From Rhodococcus aetherivorans (GTDB taxonomy: Bacteria; Actinomycetota; Actinomycetes; Mycobacteriales; Mycobacteriaceae), in NCBI RefSeq assembly GCF_011058165.1, contig NZ_JAALEG010000008.1:55230-119229 (forward strand): a stretch of 64,000 nt of DNA, in the 5' to 3' direction. Position numbers and translations under genes: made by a program. The notes under the pieces are model-generated. The model did not search any database. It was not told the DNA's origin and saw only the letters and a list, made by a program, of their open reading frames with translations. Positions 1-9,865 of the stretch are shown in pieces (the first letter of the stretch is position 1; every line of letters starts with the position of its first letter).

Positions 1-554
1 AAACCGAACCGGTCGCGCAAGGGTCCGGTCAGCGCGCCGGAACGGGTGGTGGCGCCGACGAGGGTGAACGGGGCGACCTCGAGCGGAATCGACGTCGCGC
101 CCGGGCCCTTGCCGACGACGACGTCGACCCGGAAGTCCTCCATCGCCAGGTACAGCATCTCCTCGGCGGGACGCGCGATGCGGTGGATCTCGTCGATGAA
201 CAGCACGTCGCCTTCGACGAGGTTGGACAGCATCGCGGCCAGGTCGCCGGCCCGCTCGAGCGCGGGGCCCGACGTCAGCCGCAGCGACGACCCGAGTTCG
301 GCGGCGATGATCATGGCCATCGACGTCTTGCCCAGGCCCGGCGGGCCCGACAGCAGGATGTGATCCGGGGTGCCGCCGCGCAGCTTCGCCCCGCGCAGCA
401 CCAGCTGCAGCTGTTCCCGCACCCGAGGCTGGCCGATGAAGTCGTCGAGGTTCTTCGGCCGCAGGCTCGCCTCGACGTCGCCGTCGGCGGGCGTGTACTC
501 GGCGGTCATCGGCGCCTCGTCGGGGGCACCCGCAGGGGGGAAGTCCTCGATCAT
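1..554 (-). CDS. ruvB: RuvB Holliday junction branch-migration ATPase (partial, N-terminal part)
   Basis: RuvB is the hexameric AAA+ motor that, with RuvA, drives branch migration of Holliday junctions in recombinational repair. About 184 codons are visible before the window edge, roughly the first half of the usual 340-360 residues. They contain the Walker A motif GPPGLGKT near residues 70-77 and the Walker B/DEIHR motif near 121-125. The ATG overlaps the TGA of ruvA (ATGA), so the two are translationally coupled as the last visible members of ruvC-ruvA-ruvB. Regulation would come from the promoter and SOS box in front of ruvC. The truncation is only the end of the window. Confidence 0.97.
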   Translation of the reverse strand, partial: MIEDFPPAGAPDEAPMTAEYTPADGDVEASLRPKNLDDFIGQPRVREQLQLVLRGAKLRGGTPDHILLSGPPGLGKTSMAMIIAAELGSSLRLTSGPALERAGDLAAMLSNLVEGDVLFIDEIHRIARPAEEMLYLAMEDFRVDVVVGKGPGATSIPLEVAPFTLVGATTRSGALTGPLRDRFG

Positions 555-1144
555 CGGCTCTTGCCCAGCAAGGCCAGCGCCGAACGCAGCGCGGTGGAGG
601 TGTCGGAGTGCGGGTCACCCGCGAGGACCGTGTCGGTGGACTGCTCCGCCTGTTTGACGGGGAAGCCGAGTCCGACGAGAGCCTCGACCACCTGGTCGCG
701 CATGGGCGAGCCGACCACCGCGGCCGGGGCGGAGGTTCCGGCGAACGCGGCGACCTTGTCCCGCAGTTCGACGACCATGCGTTCGGCGCCACGCTTGCCG
801 ATGCCCGGGACCCGGGTCAGGGCGGCGGTGTTGCCGTCGGCGAGGGCCGCACGCAACGAATCCGGATCCAGCACGGCCAGGGTGGCCATGGCGAGGCGGG
901 GTCCGACACCGGAAACCGTCTGCAGCAACCCGAACAGATCCCGGGCGTCGGGGTCGGGGAACCCGTACAGCGTCATCGAATCCTCGCGCACGATCATCGC
1001 CGTCACCAGGCGGGTGTCCTCGCCACGGCGGAGCGTGGCCAGGGTGGCGGGCGTGGCGTGGATCCGGTAACCGACCCCCGCGGATTCGATGACGACGTGG
1101 TCGAGTGCGATCTCGAGCACTTCCCCGCGCACCGAGGCGATCAC
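551..1144 (-). CDS. ruvA: RuvA Holliday junction-binding protein
   Basis: RuvA binds four-way junctions as a tetramer and loads the RuvB motor. The 197-residue product has the family's usual length and three-domain layout: an N-terminal OB-fold starting MIASVRG, two helix-hairpin-helix motifs around residues 76-90 (SGVGPRLA) and 110-125 ([12 protein letters not shown]), and a C-terminal RuvB-contacting domain from about 150 ([14 protein letters not shown]). The GTG start overlaps the ruvC TGA as GTGA. A longer reading frame continues upstream, but it lies inside ruvC and has no RuvA similarity, so this start is preferred. Confidence 0.96.
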   Translation of the reverse strand: MIASVRGEVLEIALDHVVIESAGVGYRIHATPATLATLRRGEDTRLVTAMIVREDSMTLYGFPDPDARDLFGLLQTVSGVGPRLAMATLAVLDPDSLRAALADGNTAALTRVPGIGKRGAERMVVELRDKVAAFAGTSAPAAVVGSPMRDQVVEALVGLGFPVKQAEQSTDTVLAGDPHSDTSTALRSALALLGKSR

Positions 1145-1719
1145 CGTGCACCTGCCTTCCGCGCGGCGGCCTGTTCCCGCAGCCGCGCTTCGTATCGTCG
1201 TTTCTGTTCGGCCGCGGCGGCCTCGGCGGCGGCCATGCGTGCGAGCATGGGCGCACGCCAGCAGTGGCAGATCGCGAGGGCGAGGGCGTCCGCGGCGTCC
1301 GCGGGCTTCGGCGCGGTGGCGAGGCCCAGGATCTTGGTGACCATGGCCGTGACCTGCTTCTTGTCGGCCGAGCCGTTCCCGGTCACGGCGGACTTCACCT
1401 GGCTGGGGGTGTGGAACGCCACCGGGATGCCGCGTCGGGCAGCGGAGAGCGCCACCACTCCCCCGGCCTGGGCGGTGCCCATCGCGGTGCGGACGTTGTG
1501 CTGGGAGAACACCCGCTCGACGGCGACGACATCGGGCCGGAATCGGTCGAGCCAGTCCTCGGCGGCCGCGGAGATGCGCAGCAGCCGCGACGGCAGTTCC
1601 AGGTCGGGGGGTGTGCGGATCACGTCCACCGCCACGGCGGCGACCTCGCGTCCGCGGCCGGTGTCCACGATGCCGAAGCCGCATCGCGTCAGTCCCGGGT
1701 CCACACCCATCACGCGCAC
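1141..1719 (-). CDS. ruvC: RuvC Holliday junction resolvase
   Basis: RuvC is the dimeric, magnesium-dependent endonuclease that resolves Holliday junctions. The 192-residue protein begins [14 protein letters not shown], with the first catalytic Asp in the VDPG motif. It continues with the catalytic Glu in VAVERVF near residue 68 and the C-terminal acidic pair in the [12 protein letters not shown] segment. The GTG start at 1719 is supported by a GAGAGG ribosome site about 7 bases upstream; an ATG three codons in is also possible. It is the first gene of ruvCAB. An SOS box lies about 20 bases before the start, consistent with LexA control as known for ruvCAB in mycobacteria. Confidence 0.96.
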   Translation of the reverse strand: MRVMGVDPGLTRCGFGIVDTGRGREVAAVAVDVIRTPPDLELPSRLLRISAAAEDWLDRFRPDVVAVERVFSQHNVRTAMGTAQAGGVVALSAARRGIPVAFHTPSQVKSAVTGNGSADKKQVTAMVTKILGLATAPKPADAADALALAICHCWRAPMLARMAAAEAAAAEQKRRYEARLREQAAARKAGAR

Positions 1720-1739
1720 CCGTTCACCTCTCGACCGCT

Positions 1740-1755
1740 ACGAACAACTGTTCGA
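1740..1755 (-). promoter_or_regulatory. SOS box (LexA operator) upstream of ruvCAB
   Basis: The sequence acgaac-aact-gttcga matches the actinobacterial/Gram-positive LexA consensus TCGAAC-N4-GTTCGA at 11 of 12 defined bases. On the minus strand it sits just downstream of a TATGCT -10-like hexamer (1757-1762) and about 20 bases before the ruvC start, where bound LexA would block initiation. I saw no clear -35. Confidence 0.85.
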
Positions 1756-1820
1756 GAGCATAGCGGCCGGGGCGGCGCGTCGCGGTATCGACACGCAGCC
1801 CCGGCCGGGAGCCGTCCGTC

Positions 1821-2573
1821 TCAGGCGTCGAGTTCGGCGAGGACCTCGTCGGAGACGTCGACGTTGGTGTAGACGTTCTGCACGTCATCGGAATCCTCGA
1901 GGGCGTCGACGAGCTTGAACACCTTGCGGGCGCTGTCCGCGTCGACGGGGACCTCGACCGAGGCCCGGAAGTCCGGGTCGGCCGATTCGTAGTCGATGCC
2001 GGCCTCGACGAGCGCGGTGCGCACAGCGATGAGATCGCCGGCCTCGGAAACGATCTCGAAGCTGTCACCGAGGTCGTTGATCTCCTCGGCGCCGGCCTCG
2101 AGCACGACCTCGAGGATCTCGTCCTCGGTGCGGCCGTTCTTCTCGAGCACGACGACGCCCTTGCGGGTGAACAGGTAGGACACCGAGCCGGGGTCGGCCA
2201 TGTTGCCGCCGTTGCGGGTCATCGCGGTGCGGACCTCGCCCGCCGCGCGGTTGCGATTGTCGGTGAGGCACTCGATGAGGATGGCGACACCGCTGGGGCC
2301 GTAGCCCTCGTAGGTGATGGTCTGCCAGTCCGCGCCGCCGGCTTCCTCGCCGCCGCCGCGCTTGCGGGCCCGCTCGATGTTGTCGTTGGGGACCGAGTTC
2401 TTCTTCGCCTTCTGGATGGCGTCGTACAGCGTCGGGTTGCCCGCCGGGTCACCACCGCCTGTCCGGGCCGCCACCTCGATGTTCTTGATCAGCTTCGCGA
2501 ACATCTTGCCGCGCTTGGCGTCGATGGCCGCCTTCTTGTGCTTGGTGGTGGCCCATTTGGAGTGGCCGCTCAT
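1821..2573 (-). CDS. yebC: YebC/PmpR family protein (TACO1-like)
   Basis: The 250-residue product begins [25 protein letters not shown] (quoted only in part here: [14 protein letters not shown]), the diagnostic N-terminus of the YebC/TACO1 family, and carries the conserved [12 protein letters not shown] segment near residue 90. Family members are reported either as DNA-binding regulators or as ribosome-associated factors that help translate proline-rich stretches; the sequence alone does not decide between these. The ATG at 2573 follows a GGAAGGGG ribosome site. The neighbours ruvC and pdxT reproduce the order known in mycobacteria, and the gap to ruvC holds the SOS-controlled promoter, so yebC is probably transcribed separately. 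Confidence 0.95.
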   Translation of the reverse strand: MSGHSKWATTKHKKAAIDAKRGKMFAKLIKNIEVAARTGGGDPAGNPTLYDAIQKAKKNSVPNDNIERARKRGGGEEAGGADWQTITYEGYGPSGVAILIECLTDNRNRAAGEVRTAMTRNGGNMADPGSVSYLFTRKGVVVLEKNGRTEDEILEVVLEAGAEEINDLGDSFEIVSEAGDLIAVRTALVEAGIDYESADPDFRASVEVPVDADSARKVFKLVDALEDSDDVQNVYTNVDVSDEVLAELDA

Positions 2574-2637
2574 TCGATTGGAGCCCCTTCCGGCGAGGTG
2601 AGGTCGGACCGGGTCCGACTGGTTCGGAGGGTCGATT

Positions 2638-3258
2638 CTACTCCGCGCCGACCTGCCCCGAACGGACGGTGTCGACGAACAGCCGATGCACCCGCAGGTC
2701 ACCGGTGACCTCGGGGTGGAACGACGTCGCCAGCACCGCTCCCTGCCGCACCGCGACCACCCGTCCGGCGGCCGGTCCCTCGGGGACGGTGGCCAGGACC
2801 TGCACGCCGGGACCGACCTCCTCCACCCAGGGCGCTCGGATGAACACCGCGCGCACCGGATCCCCCTCGATGCCCGCGACGTCGAGGTCGGCCTCGAACG
2901 AGTCGACCTGCCGGCCGAACGCGTTGCGCCGGACGGTGATGTCGAGGGCGTCGAGGTGCTCGGCGTCGGGGCGGGTGTCGAGCACCTGCGAGGCGAGCAG
3001 GATCATGCCCGCGCAGGACCCGTAGGCGGGCAGGCCGGCCTTCAACCGGGCGCGCAGCGGCTCGAGCAGGTCGAACACCTGCAGCAGCCGGCTCATCGTG
3101 GTGGACTCCCCGCCGGGAATCACCAGGCCGTCGACGGCGTCGAGTTCGGCGGTCCGGCGCACCCCGATCGCGCGGGCGCCGGCCGCCTCGAGTGCGGTCA
3201 GGTGCTCGCGTACATCGCCCTGGAGCGCGAGCACGCCGATGGTCGGAGAACTTCCCAC
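2638..3258 (-). CDS. pdxT: PdxT, glutaminase subunit of pyridoxal 5'-phosphate synthase
   Basis: PdxT hydrolyses glutamine and channels ammonia to PdxS for de novo pyridoxal phosphate synthesis. The class I glutamine amidotransferase triad is visible: the nucleophilic Cys in GSCAGMILL near residue 85, and His and Glu in SFHPEV near residue 180. The PGGEST oxyanion-region motif lies near residue 50 after [15 protein letters not shown] take GTG 3258 (206 residues), placing the family N-terminus four residues in. The frame is open to 3345, so a longer N-terminus cannot be excluded, and there is no strong ribosome site. Unlike many genomes, pdxT is separated from pdxS by tesB. Confidence 0.93.
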   Translation of the reverse strand: MGSSPTIGVLALQGDVREHLTALEAAGARAIGVRRTAELDAVDGLVIPGGESTTMSRLLQVFDLLEPLRARLKAGLPAYGSCAGMILLASQVLDTRPDAEHLDALDITVRRNAFGRQVDSFEADLDVAGIEGDPVRAVFIRAPWVEEVGPGVQVLATVPEGPAAGRVVAVRQGAVLATSFHPEVTGDLRVHRLFVDTVRSGQVGAE

Positions 3259-3370
3259 TGTCGCCTGTTCTGTCGGGGACGGGACGACACCCGTCCGAAG
3301 CCTGGATATCAACGCTAGCAGCCGCGGCGGGGTGTCCCGGCTCACGGACCGCGAGCCGGATGCCGGCGCA

Positions 3371-4186
3371 TCAGCGCAGGTAGCGGGCCAGTCCCTCCTG
3401 CACCACCGCGGCGACCATCCGCCCGTTCCGGTCGAAGATGCGGCCCTGCGTCAGGGCCCGCCCGAAACCTGCCGACGGGGACGTCTGGTCGTACAGCAGC
3501 CAATCGTCGGCGCGGAACGAGCGCAGGAACCACATGGCGTGGTCGAGGGAGGCGCCCTGCGTCTGCTCGTCGGGATGGGCGACGCTCGCGGAGCCGAGCA
3601 GCGTCATGTCGCTCATGTACGCCAGGGTGCACACGTGCAGCACGTTGTCGTCCGGGAGCGGGTCACGGACCCGGAACCACACCTGCTGCTGTGACACGAT
3701 GCCGGCGCGCCGGAAGAGGCGATCCTCCGGCACCCGTCGCAGGTCCCATTCCGGCCACTCGCGCCTGGCCCACAGGTTTCCGGGGTCGTCCGAGTCCGCG
3801 AGGTCGGCGAGGTCGTCGGGATCCGGCACCTGGGGCATCTCGTCCTGGTGCTCGATGCCGTCGTCCTGGACGTGGAACGACGCGGACATGGTGAAGATCG
3901 CCTGCCCGTCCTGTACGGCGGTCACCCGCCGGGTGCCGAACGACCGGCCGTCGCGGATCGGGTCGACGAGATACACGATCGGCTTCTCGGGGTTGCCGGG
4001 GCGGACGAAGTACCCGTGCAGCGAATGCACCGAGTACGCGGGATCGACGGTGCGCACCGCGGATACCAGCGCCTGTCCGGCGACCTGCCCCCCGAAGGTG
4101 CGCTGCAGCGACGTCTCCGTCGCCACGCCCCGGAAGATGTTCTTCTCGAGGTGTTCGAGCGCCAGGATCTCCTCGATCTTCGCCAT
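3371..4186 (-). CDS. tesB: Acyl-CoA thioesterase II (TesB family)
   Basis: TesB-type thioesterases hydrolyse acyl-CoA to free fatty acid and CoA using two tandem hotdog domains. The 271-residue protein has the expected double-hotdog length. The first domain carries [23 protein letters not shown]; the second carries the [10 protein letters not shown] and [13 protein letters not shown] segments, including the Asp of LDHAMWF, and the VQEGLAR tail with the conserved Gln. The ATG at 4186 is preceded by GGAAGGAGC. It lies between pdxS and pdxT, an arrangement also known in mycobacteria. A strong hairpin between pdxS and tesB suggests independent transcription. Confidence 0.93.
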   Translation of the reverse strand: MAKIEEILALEHLEKNIFRGVATETSLQRTFGGQVAGQALVSAVRTVDPAYSVHSLHGYFVRPGNPEKPIVYLVDPIRDGRSFGTRRVTAVQDGQAIFTMSASFHVQDDGIEHQDEMPQVPDPDDLADLADSDDPGNLWARREWPEWDLRRVPEDRLFRRAGIVSQQQVWFRVRDPLPDDNVLHVCTLAYMSDMTLLGSASVAHPDEQTQGASLDHAMWFLRSFRADDWLLYDQTSPSAGFGRALTQGRIFDRNGRMVAAVVQEGLARYLR

Positions 4187-4237
4187 GCGGGCTCCTTCCC
4201 GGTCCTGCGACAGGCTATCCGCAGGGCCCGGCGAGAA

Positions 4238-4276
4238 GCGACGGGAGCCTCCGACACGGTCGGAGGCTCCCGTCGC
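4238..4276 (-). terminator. Strong hairpin terminator downstream of pdxS
   Basis: A perfect 18-bp stem (4238-4255 with 4259-4276) closes on a 3-base loop, just after the pdxS stop on the minus strand. There is no T-run, as is common in high-GC actinobacteria. Confidence 0.8.
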
Positions 4277-4302
4277 ACGCGGGGATGCCGGCGGCGGTGG
4301 GG

Positions 4303-5205
<903 letters not shown>

Positions 5206-5331
5206 AGCAAGAACTCCTGGGGTATGGCCTGCAGAAACTGACGCGGCGGACGGAATCGGGCACGTCGCGGCGCCGCTCCCGATTCTAGGGGCACCGCGGG
5301 GACCGTCCCATAGCCAGTCGCGAGGCCCTGG

Positions 5332-5441
5332 CCTGCCTCGCAGGCAATCGGACTCCGCCTGCCTCGCCGGCAATCGACTCCGCCTGCCTCGCCGGCAATC
5401 GACTCCGCCCGCCTCGCCGGCAATCGACTCCGCCTGCCTCG
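5332..5441. repeat. 25-bp tandem repeats between pdxS and the LemA/NUDIX gene
   Basis: Full units of 25 bases lie at 5351-5375, 5376-5400 and 5401-5425 (the third with one substitution), with partial units at 5332-5350 and 5426-5441. The unit reads gactccgcctgcctcgccgg followed by caatc. Each unit holds a small TGCC/GGCA inverted repeat, and the first partial copy forms a perfect gcctgc-ctc-gcaggc hairpin. The array fills the space downstream of the NUDIX gene and upstream of pdxS. Spacing is head to tail with no spacers, so it is not a CRISPR. Confidence 0.9.
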
Positions 5442-5452
5442 AGTGCCGGCGC

Positions 5453-6472
5453 TCACCGGATGGCGCGGACCTCCGGCTCCACACGACGCACGGCGACGTC
5501 GCGCGCCTCCCCCAGCAGGTCTGCGAGATCCTGCGGATACACGGCCTCGCCGTGGCGCTGCAGGTCCCGGATCTCGCCCTCGGCGAACCAGCGGTGCTCG
5601 AGGCTCATGCGGCGCTCGAGGTCGGTGAATCCGCCGTCGCCCGGCTCGAAGGCGGGCGTCTGCAGCGCGAAGAACAGTTCCTCCGAGCGGATGAGCTCGC
5701 CGTTGAAGGGGAACACCGCCACCCGCCGCCACATGGGCCCGCACAGCTGCTCGGGCGCGACCGGCAACCCGGTCTCCTCCCCCACCTCGCGGACGGCGGC
5801 CGCGCGCAGCGTCTCCCCCACCTCGACCGCACCGCCGACGGTGAACCAGAAGTGCACGTCCGGCGTGGTCGGGTCGTGGCCCCGCAGTAGCAGCACCCGT
5901 CCCTCGTGGTCGAACAGCACCACCCGCGCCGAGGTGCGCGTCTCGTCGAGCGACAGGCCCGTCGCCGCGGCCGGGTTCGTGCGCTCGGCGATCTCGAAGT
6001 AGTTCGGCAACGGCGCCGTGCCGCCGAGATGCAGCCAGCGCACCGGCCGGCGGCTGCGCAGCGTCAGCGTGTCGCGGACGGCGTCGTTGTGGAACCGCCG
6101 TGCGATCAGCACCCGCGCCTCGGCATCGGCGAGTTCGGCCACCAACTGCGGGCGCAGCCGCTCGGTGTCCACCGCGGCCAACGCGGCCGACAGCGCGTTC
6201 TCCGCCGATTCCCGTTCGGCACGGTCCGCCCGTTCGGCGCGGTCGGCCAGCGCGGCCAGCCGACGGCCCTCGGCGACCGGGGTGGAGGCCGCGATGCCGC
6301 GCGCCACCACGGCGCGACGGGCCAGGGCGGCGTCGAGCGCCTGCCAGGAGAGGTCCGAACGCACGTGGAGCCGGTCCAGCCGGTTGGCCGTGCCGTAGGC
6401 CCACAACCCGAGCGCGACGATGATCGCGGAGATCAGCGCCAGGACGAGAACGGTGACCGCGGACAGCGTCAC
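5453..6472 (-). CDS. Membrane-anchored LemA-like/NUDIX hydrolase fusion
   Basis: The 339-residue protein has one N-terminal membrane helix (about residues 5-27) and a helical region resembling LemA (about 30-160, including [16 protein letters not shown] and LPNYFEIAE). A C-terminal NUDIX domain follows (about 180-325). The NUDIX box GGAVEVGE...REVGEETGL at 213-235 matches GX5EX7REUXEEXGU fully, so a nucleoside-diphosphate-linked substrate and metal-dependent hydrolysis are expected, probably at the cytoplasmic membrane face. It is the last gene of the thrS-to-pimA envelope operon, 40 bases after pimA, matching the position of Rv2609c in M. tuberculosis. The substrate is unknown; the operon suggests a GDP-mannose or CDP-alcohol link, which is inference. 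Confidence 0.85.
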   Translation of the reverse strand: MTLSAVTVLVLALISAIIVALGLWAYGTANRLDRLHVRSDLSWQALDAALARRAVVARGIAASTPVAEGRRLAALADRAERADRAERESAENALSAALAAVDTERLRPQLVAELADAEARVLIARRFHNDAVRDTLTLRSRRPVRWLHLGGTAPLPNYFEIAERTNPAAATGLSLDETRTSARVVLFDHEGRVLLLRGHDPTTPDVHFWFTVGGAVEVGETLRAAAVREVGEETGLPVAPEQLCGPMWRRVAVFPFNGELIRSEELFFALQTPAFEPGDGGFTDLERRMSLEHRWFAEGEIRDLQRHGEAVYPQDLADLLGEARDVAVRRVEPEVRAIR

Positions 6473-6512
6473 GTCCCACTCCCCTCACGCGGTGCCGTCG
6501 CCGGCTCGCACC

Positions 6513-7640
6513 TCACGACCGGACCTCCCGAACCGGCCCGGCTCCGACGGTGACGGTTTCGTACACGCGCAGGATCTGCTCGGCCACCACCGGCCAGTCG
6601 TAGGAGCCGACGATCTCGTTCGCCGCCGCCACCAGGGCGCGACGGCGGGCACCGTCGTCGAGCAGGCCGCGGATCGCGGCGGCGAGAGCCTCCGAGTCGC
6701 CCAGCGGGACGAGCACGCCGGCGCGCCCGTCGCGCAGTACCCGGCGGAACGCGTCGAGTTCGCCGGCCACCACAGGGGTACCGGCGGCCATCGCCTCCAC
6801 CAGCACGATCCCGAAACTCTCCCCACCGAGGTTGGGGGCGCAGTACACGTCGGCGCTGCGCATCGCCGAGGCCTTCTCCGCGTCGGACACCTGGCCGAGC
6901 AGCCGCAGGTGCCGGGCGTACCGGCTGGCCTCCTTGCGCAACCGGTCCTCGTCCCCGCGGCCGACCACGAGGATCTCGAGGTCCGGGTAGTGCTCGACGA
7001 GCAGCGGCAACGCGCCGAGCAGCACCGCCATGCCCTTGCGCGGCTCGTCGTACCGGCCGAGGAACAGCACGGTGCGGCCGGCGCGGGGATAGCCGGGCAG
7101 CGTCGGGGCGTGAGCGAACGAGGACACGTCGACACCGTTCGGGATCTCCACGGCGTCCGAGCCGAGCGACGTCACCTGCCAGCGCCGGGCGAGTTCGGAC
7201 ACGGCGATGCGGCCGCTGATCTTCTCGAGATACGGCTGCAGCACACCCTGGAAGGTGCTCAGCACCAGCGATTTGGTCGTCGACGTGTGGAACGTCGCGA
7301 CGATGGGGCCCTCGGCGATCTTCAGCGCGAGCATCGACAGGCTCGGCGCGTTCGGCTCGTGGATGTGCAGGACGTCGAAGTCGTTGTCGTTGATCCACCG
7401 TCGGACCCGCGCATAGGAGACGGGGCCGAAGCTCAGGCGCGCCACGGACCCGTTGTAGGGGATGGCGACGGCGCGCCCGGCGGAGACGACGAAGTCCGGC
7501 AGCTCCGTGCTGTCGGACGCCGGGGCGAGGACGCTGACCTTGTGGCCGCGTTCGATGAGCACGTGGGCCAGGTCCACGACGTGCGCCTGCACCCCGCCCG
7601 GTACGTCGAACGAGTACGGGCACACCATCCCGATCTTCAC
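6513..7640 (-). CDS. pimA: PimA, GDP-mannose-dependent phosphatidylinositol alpha-mannosyltransferase
   Basis: PimA adds the first mannose to phosphatidylinositol at the inner face of the plasma membrane, starting PIM, lipomannan and lipoarabinomannan synthesis. The 375-residue GT4 (GT-B fold) protein has the N-terminal FDVPGGVQAHV acceptor/donor loop near residue 15, ATFHTSTTKS near 118, FLGRYDEPRKGM near 195, and the GESFGIVLVEAMAAGTPVV donor-site E-x7-E motif near 275. The GTG start overlaps the patA stop (GTGA). The order pgsA-patA-pimA gives the consecutive steps of PIM synthesis. Confidence 0.96.
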   Translation of the reverse strand: MKIGMVCPYSFDVPGGVQAHVVDLAHVLIERGHKVSVLAPASDSTELPDFVVSAGRAVAIPYNGSVARLSFGPVSYARVRRWINDNDFDVLHIHEPNAPSLSMLALKIAEGPIVATFHTSTTKSLVLSTFQGVLQPYLEKISGRIAVSELARRWQVTSLGSDAVEIPNGVDVSSFAHAPTLPGYPRAGRTVLFLGRYDEPRKGMAVLLGALPLLVEHYPDLEILVVGRGDEDRLRKEASRYARHLRLLGQVSDAEKASAMRSADVYCAPNLGGESFGIVLVEAMAAGTPVVAGELDAFRRVLRDGRAGVLVPLGDSEALAAAIRGLLDDGARRRALVAAANEIVGSYDWPVVAEQILRVYETVTVGAGPVREVRS

Positions 7641-8542
7641 CGCGCCTCCATCCGGGCCAGGCGGGCCTCGGAGAGGTCGTCGAACCAGAGCGGTTGCAGC
7701 ATGTGCCAGTCCGCGGGGTGTTCGGCGATGTCGGCGGCGAAGCAGTCGGCGAGAGCCTGTGTCGCCGGCCCGATCCCGCCGGTGACGTCGAGTTCGGGGT
7801 GGACCCGGAAACCCCAGCCGCCGTCGGTGAACCAGCAGTGCACCGGCAGCAGCGGCGCGCCGGTCTCGGCGGCTAGCTTCGCCGGGCCGGCGGGCATGCG
7901 GGTGGGCTCCCCGAAGAACGTCACCGGCACGCCCTTGCGGGCCAGGTCGCGCTCGCCGAGCAGGCAGACGATCCGGTTCTCGCGCAGCCGCGTCGCGAGC
8001 CGGTCGAACGGCGGCGACTCACCCCCGCTGAGCGGGAAGATCTCGAAGCCGAGGCTCTCGCGGTACGCGACGAACCGCTGGTAGAGCGATTCGGGGCGCA
8101 GGCGTTCGGCCACCGTCGACAGGCCACCGTAGGTCTGCGTGCACCACACGCCGGCCATGTCCCAGTTCCCGCTGTGCGGCAGCGCGAGGATCACACCGCG
8201 CCCGGCCGCCAGTGCTTGCTCGATGTGCTCGCGGCCCTCGACGGCGTGATCGAGGGCGGCGGCCGTCACGGTCAGGTCCATCGAGGGCAGCCGGAACGCT
8301 TCCCGCCAGTAGCGGGCGTAGGACCGCACGGACTGCCGGATCAGCTCGTCCGGGACCTGCGCGGCGGGCACGCCCAGGACCCGGGCGAGGTTGCGGCGCA
8401 ACTGCTGCGGGCCACCGTGGCGCCGGGCGGCGACGTCGGCGCCGAGGTCGAACAGGCGGCAGGCGGTGGACTCGGGCAGCGCCCGCACGAGCCGCCACCC
8501 GGCGGCGTAGCCGAGGTCGGAGGCACGTTCGGTCGCGCTCAT
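7637..8542 (-). CDS. patA: PatA-type phosphatidylinositol mannoside acyltransferase
   Basis: Members of this lysophospholipid-acyltransferase-like family acylate the mannose of PIM using acyl-CoA. The 301-residue protein shows the HX4D catalytic motif in PHSGNWDMAG near residue 123, then VAERLRPESLYQRFVAYRE and a later GERDLARKGVPVTFFGEP acceptor/donor segment. The ATG overlaps the pgsA stop (ATGA) and the 3' end overlaps the pimA start, so translation is coupled across all three genes. The assignment to PatA (Rv2611c-like) rests on this context plus the motif. Confidence 0.92.
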   Translation of the reverse strand: MSATERASDLGYAAGWRLVRALPESTACRLFDLGADVAARRHGGPQQLRRNLARVLGVPAAQVPDELIRQSVRSYARYWREAFRLPSMDLTVTAAALDHAVEGREHIEQALAAGRGVILALPHSGNWDMAGVWCTQTYGGLSTVAERLRPESLYQRFVAYRESLGFEIFPLSGGESPPFDRLATRLRENRIVCLLGERDLARKGVPVTFFGEPTRMPAGPAKLAAETGAPLLPVHCWFTDGGWGFRVHPELDVTGGIGPATQALADCFAADIAEHPADWHMLQPLWFDDLSEARLARMEAR

Positions 8543-9192
8543 CGGGCTTCTCCGTCGGCCGGGGTCGACGACGGCAGGGGCAGCAGCTCGCGGGCATCCG
8601 GGGAGCGGCGCACGGCGAGCACCCGCTGGAACACGGTGATCACCGAGCCGGCGGCGAGCAGCCACATGGCGGCGTGGATCGCCCACCACACGCCGAGTCC
8701 GGTGACGCCGGCGCCGACCAGCACGATGACGAGCCGGTCGGGCCGCTCGATCAGGCCGCCGTCGGCGGACAGGCCACTCGCTTCGGCGCGGGCCTTGGCG
8801 TACGAGATGACCTGGGAGGTGACCAGGCAGATCAGAGTTGCGATCAGCAACGGTCGGCTCTGTTCCCCGTAGACGGCCCACCAGGCCAGCCCGGCGAAGA
8901 TCGCGCCGTCGGCGAGGCGGTCACAGGTGGCGTCGAGGACGGCGCCGAAGCGGGTGCCGCCGCCGCGGGCGCGGGCCATCGCCCCGTCGAGCATGTCGAA
9001 CATCACGAACAGCCAGATCACGATCGCGCCCCAGAACAGCTGCCCCATCGGGAACAGCGTCACGGCGGCGGCGATCGTGGCAACGGTGCCGATGAGTGTC
9101 ACCGCGTCCGGCGTGAGGCCGGTGCGGATCAAGGCCCTGCCGAGCGGGGCGGTGACCTTCGACACCGACGCACGCCCGAAAAAGCTCAGCAT
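8539..9192 (-). CDS. pgsA: PgsA-type CDP-alcohol phosphatidyltransferase (phosphatidylinositol phosphate synthase)
   Basis: This 217-residue integral membrane enzyme carries the complete CDP-alcohol phosphotransferase signature D-x2-DG-x2-AR-x8-G-x3-D-x3-D as DMLDGAMAR...G...D...D, near residues 65-92, within several hydrophobic helices. In mycobacteria the gene at this position makes phosphatidylinositol phosphate from CDP-diacylglycerol and inositol 1-phosphate, the precursor for PIM; the acceptor is inferred from the operon. It follows the HIT gene by 124 bases, which hold only an imperfect GC-rich hairpin near 9291-9311. Confidence 0.93.
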   Translation of the reverse strand: MLSFFGRASVSKVTAPLGRALIRTGLTPDAVTLIGTVATIAAAVTLFPMGQLFWGAIVIWLFVMFDMLDGAMARARGGGTRFGAVLDATCDRLADGAIFAGLAWWAVYGEQSRPLLIATLICLVTSQVISYAKARAEASGLSADGGLIERPDRLVIVLVGAGVTGLGVWWAIHAAMWLLAAGSVITVFQRVLAVRRSPDARELLPLPSSTPADGEAR

Positions 9193-9316
9193 CCACCGAC
9201 CCCCGTCTTCCGTTCACACCGTTGCGTCCGGGACACGATCCTGCCACGCCCGCGAACGGCGACAAACATACAGGCGGGGGCGGCGACGGACACCGGGGCC
9301 GGGGCCCGGTGCGGCG

Positions 9317-9865
9317 TCACTCGTTCCAGGCCGCCGCGAGCAACGCGCGGGTGTCCCGCAGCAGCTGCGGCATGACCTTGGCGCCGCCGAGGACGGTGAT
9401 GAAGTTGGCGTCGCCGCCCCACCGCGGCACCACGTGCAGGTGCAGGTGTTCGGCGAGCGAGCCGCCGGCGGCGGCCCCGAGGTTGAGGCCCACGTTGAAG
9501 CCGTGCGGCCGCGAGACGCTCTTGATGACCCGGATCGCCCGCTGCGCGAATGCCATCAACTCGGTGCTCTCCTCGGGGGTCAGGTCCTCGAGGTTGGCGA
9601 CCCGGCGGTACGGCACGACCATCAGATGACCGGGGTTGTACGGGTACAGGTTGAGCACCGCGTACACGTGCTCGCCGCGCGCGACGACGAGACCCTCCTC
9701 GTCCCGCATCTTCGGGATGTCCGTGAAGGGCTCGTACGGCGCCTCCTTGGATCGCGGTGCCTCCGCGATGTACGACATCCGGTGCGGGGACCACAGCCGC
9801 TGCAGGTGGTCGGGTTCTCCGGCACCGCGATCGACGAGGGCGTCGTCGGAGCAGTCGCCGCTCAC
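9317..9865 (-). CDS. HIT-family protein (Ap4A phosphorylase/hydrolase type)
   Basis: The 182-residue protein has the histidine-triad motif HLHLHVVPR near residue 145 and the [13 protein letters not shown] segment near residue 80, placing it in the branched Ap4A phosphorylase/HIT hydrolase group that degrades dinucleoside polyphosphates such as Ap4A. The homologue at this position in M. tuberculosis (Rv2613c) is described as an Ap4A phosphorylase. The GTG start overlaps the thrS stop (GTGA). Since threonyl-tRNA synthetase can produce Ap4A, the coupling is suggestive but unproven. The first ~30 residues upstream of [11 protein letters not shown] are variable, so an internal ATG start is possible. 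Confidence 0.88.
   Translation of the reverse strand: MSGDCSDDALVDRGAGEPDHLQRLWSPHRMSYIAEAPRSKEAPYEPFTDIPKMRDEEGLVVARGEHVYAVLNLYPYNPGHLMVVPYRRVANLEDLTPEESTELMAFAQRAIRVIKSVSRPHGFNVGLNLGAAAGGSLAEHLHLHVVPRWGGDANFITVLGGAKVMPQLLRDTRALLAAAWNE

Noticed and set aside
551..1684. Long 377-residue version of RuvA
   Set aside because: The N-terminal half is an out-of-frame reading of ruvC. RuvA similarity begins at GTG 1144, which overlaps the ruvC stop.
5332..5441. Possible CRISPR-like array
   Set aside because: The 25-bp units are directly contiguous with no unique spacers, and no cas gene is present.
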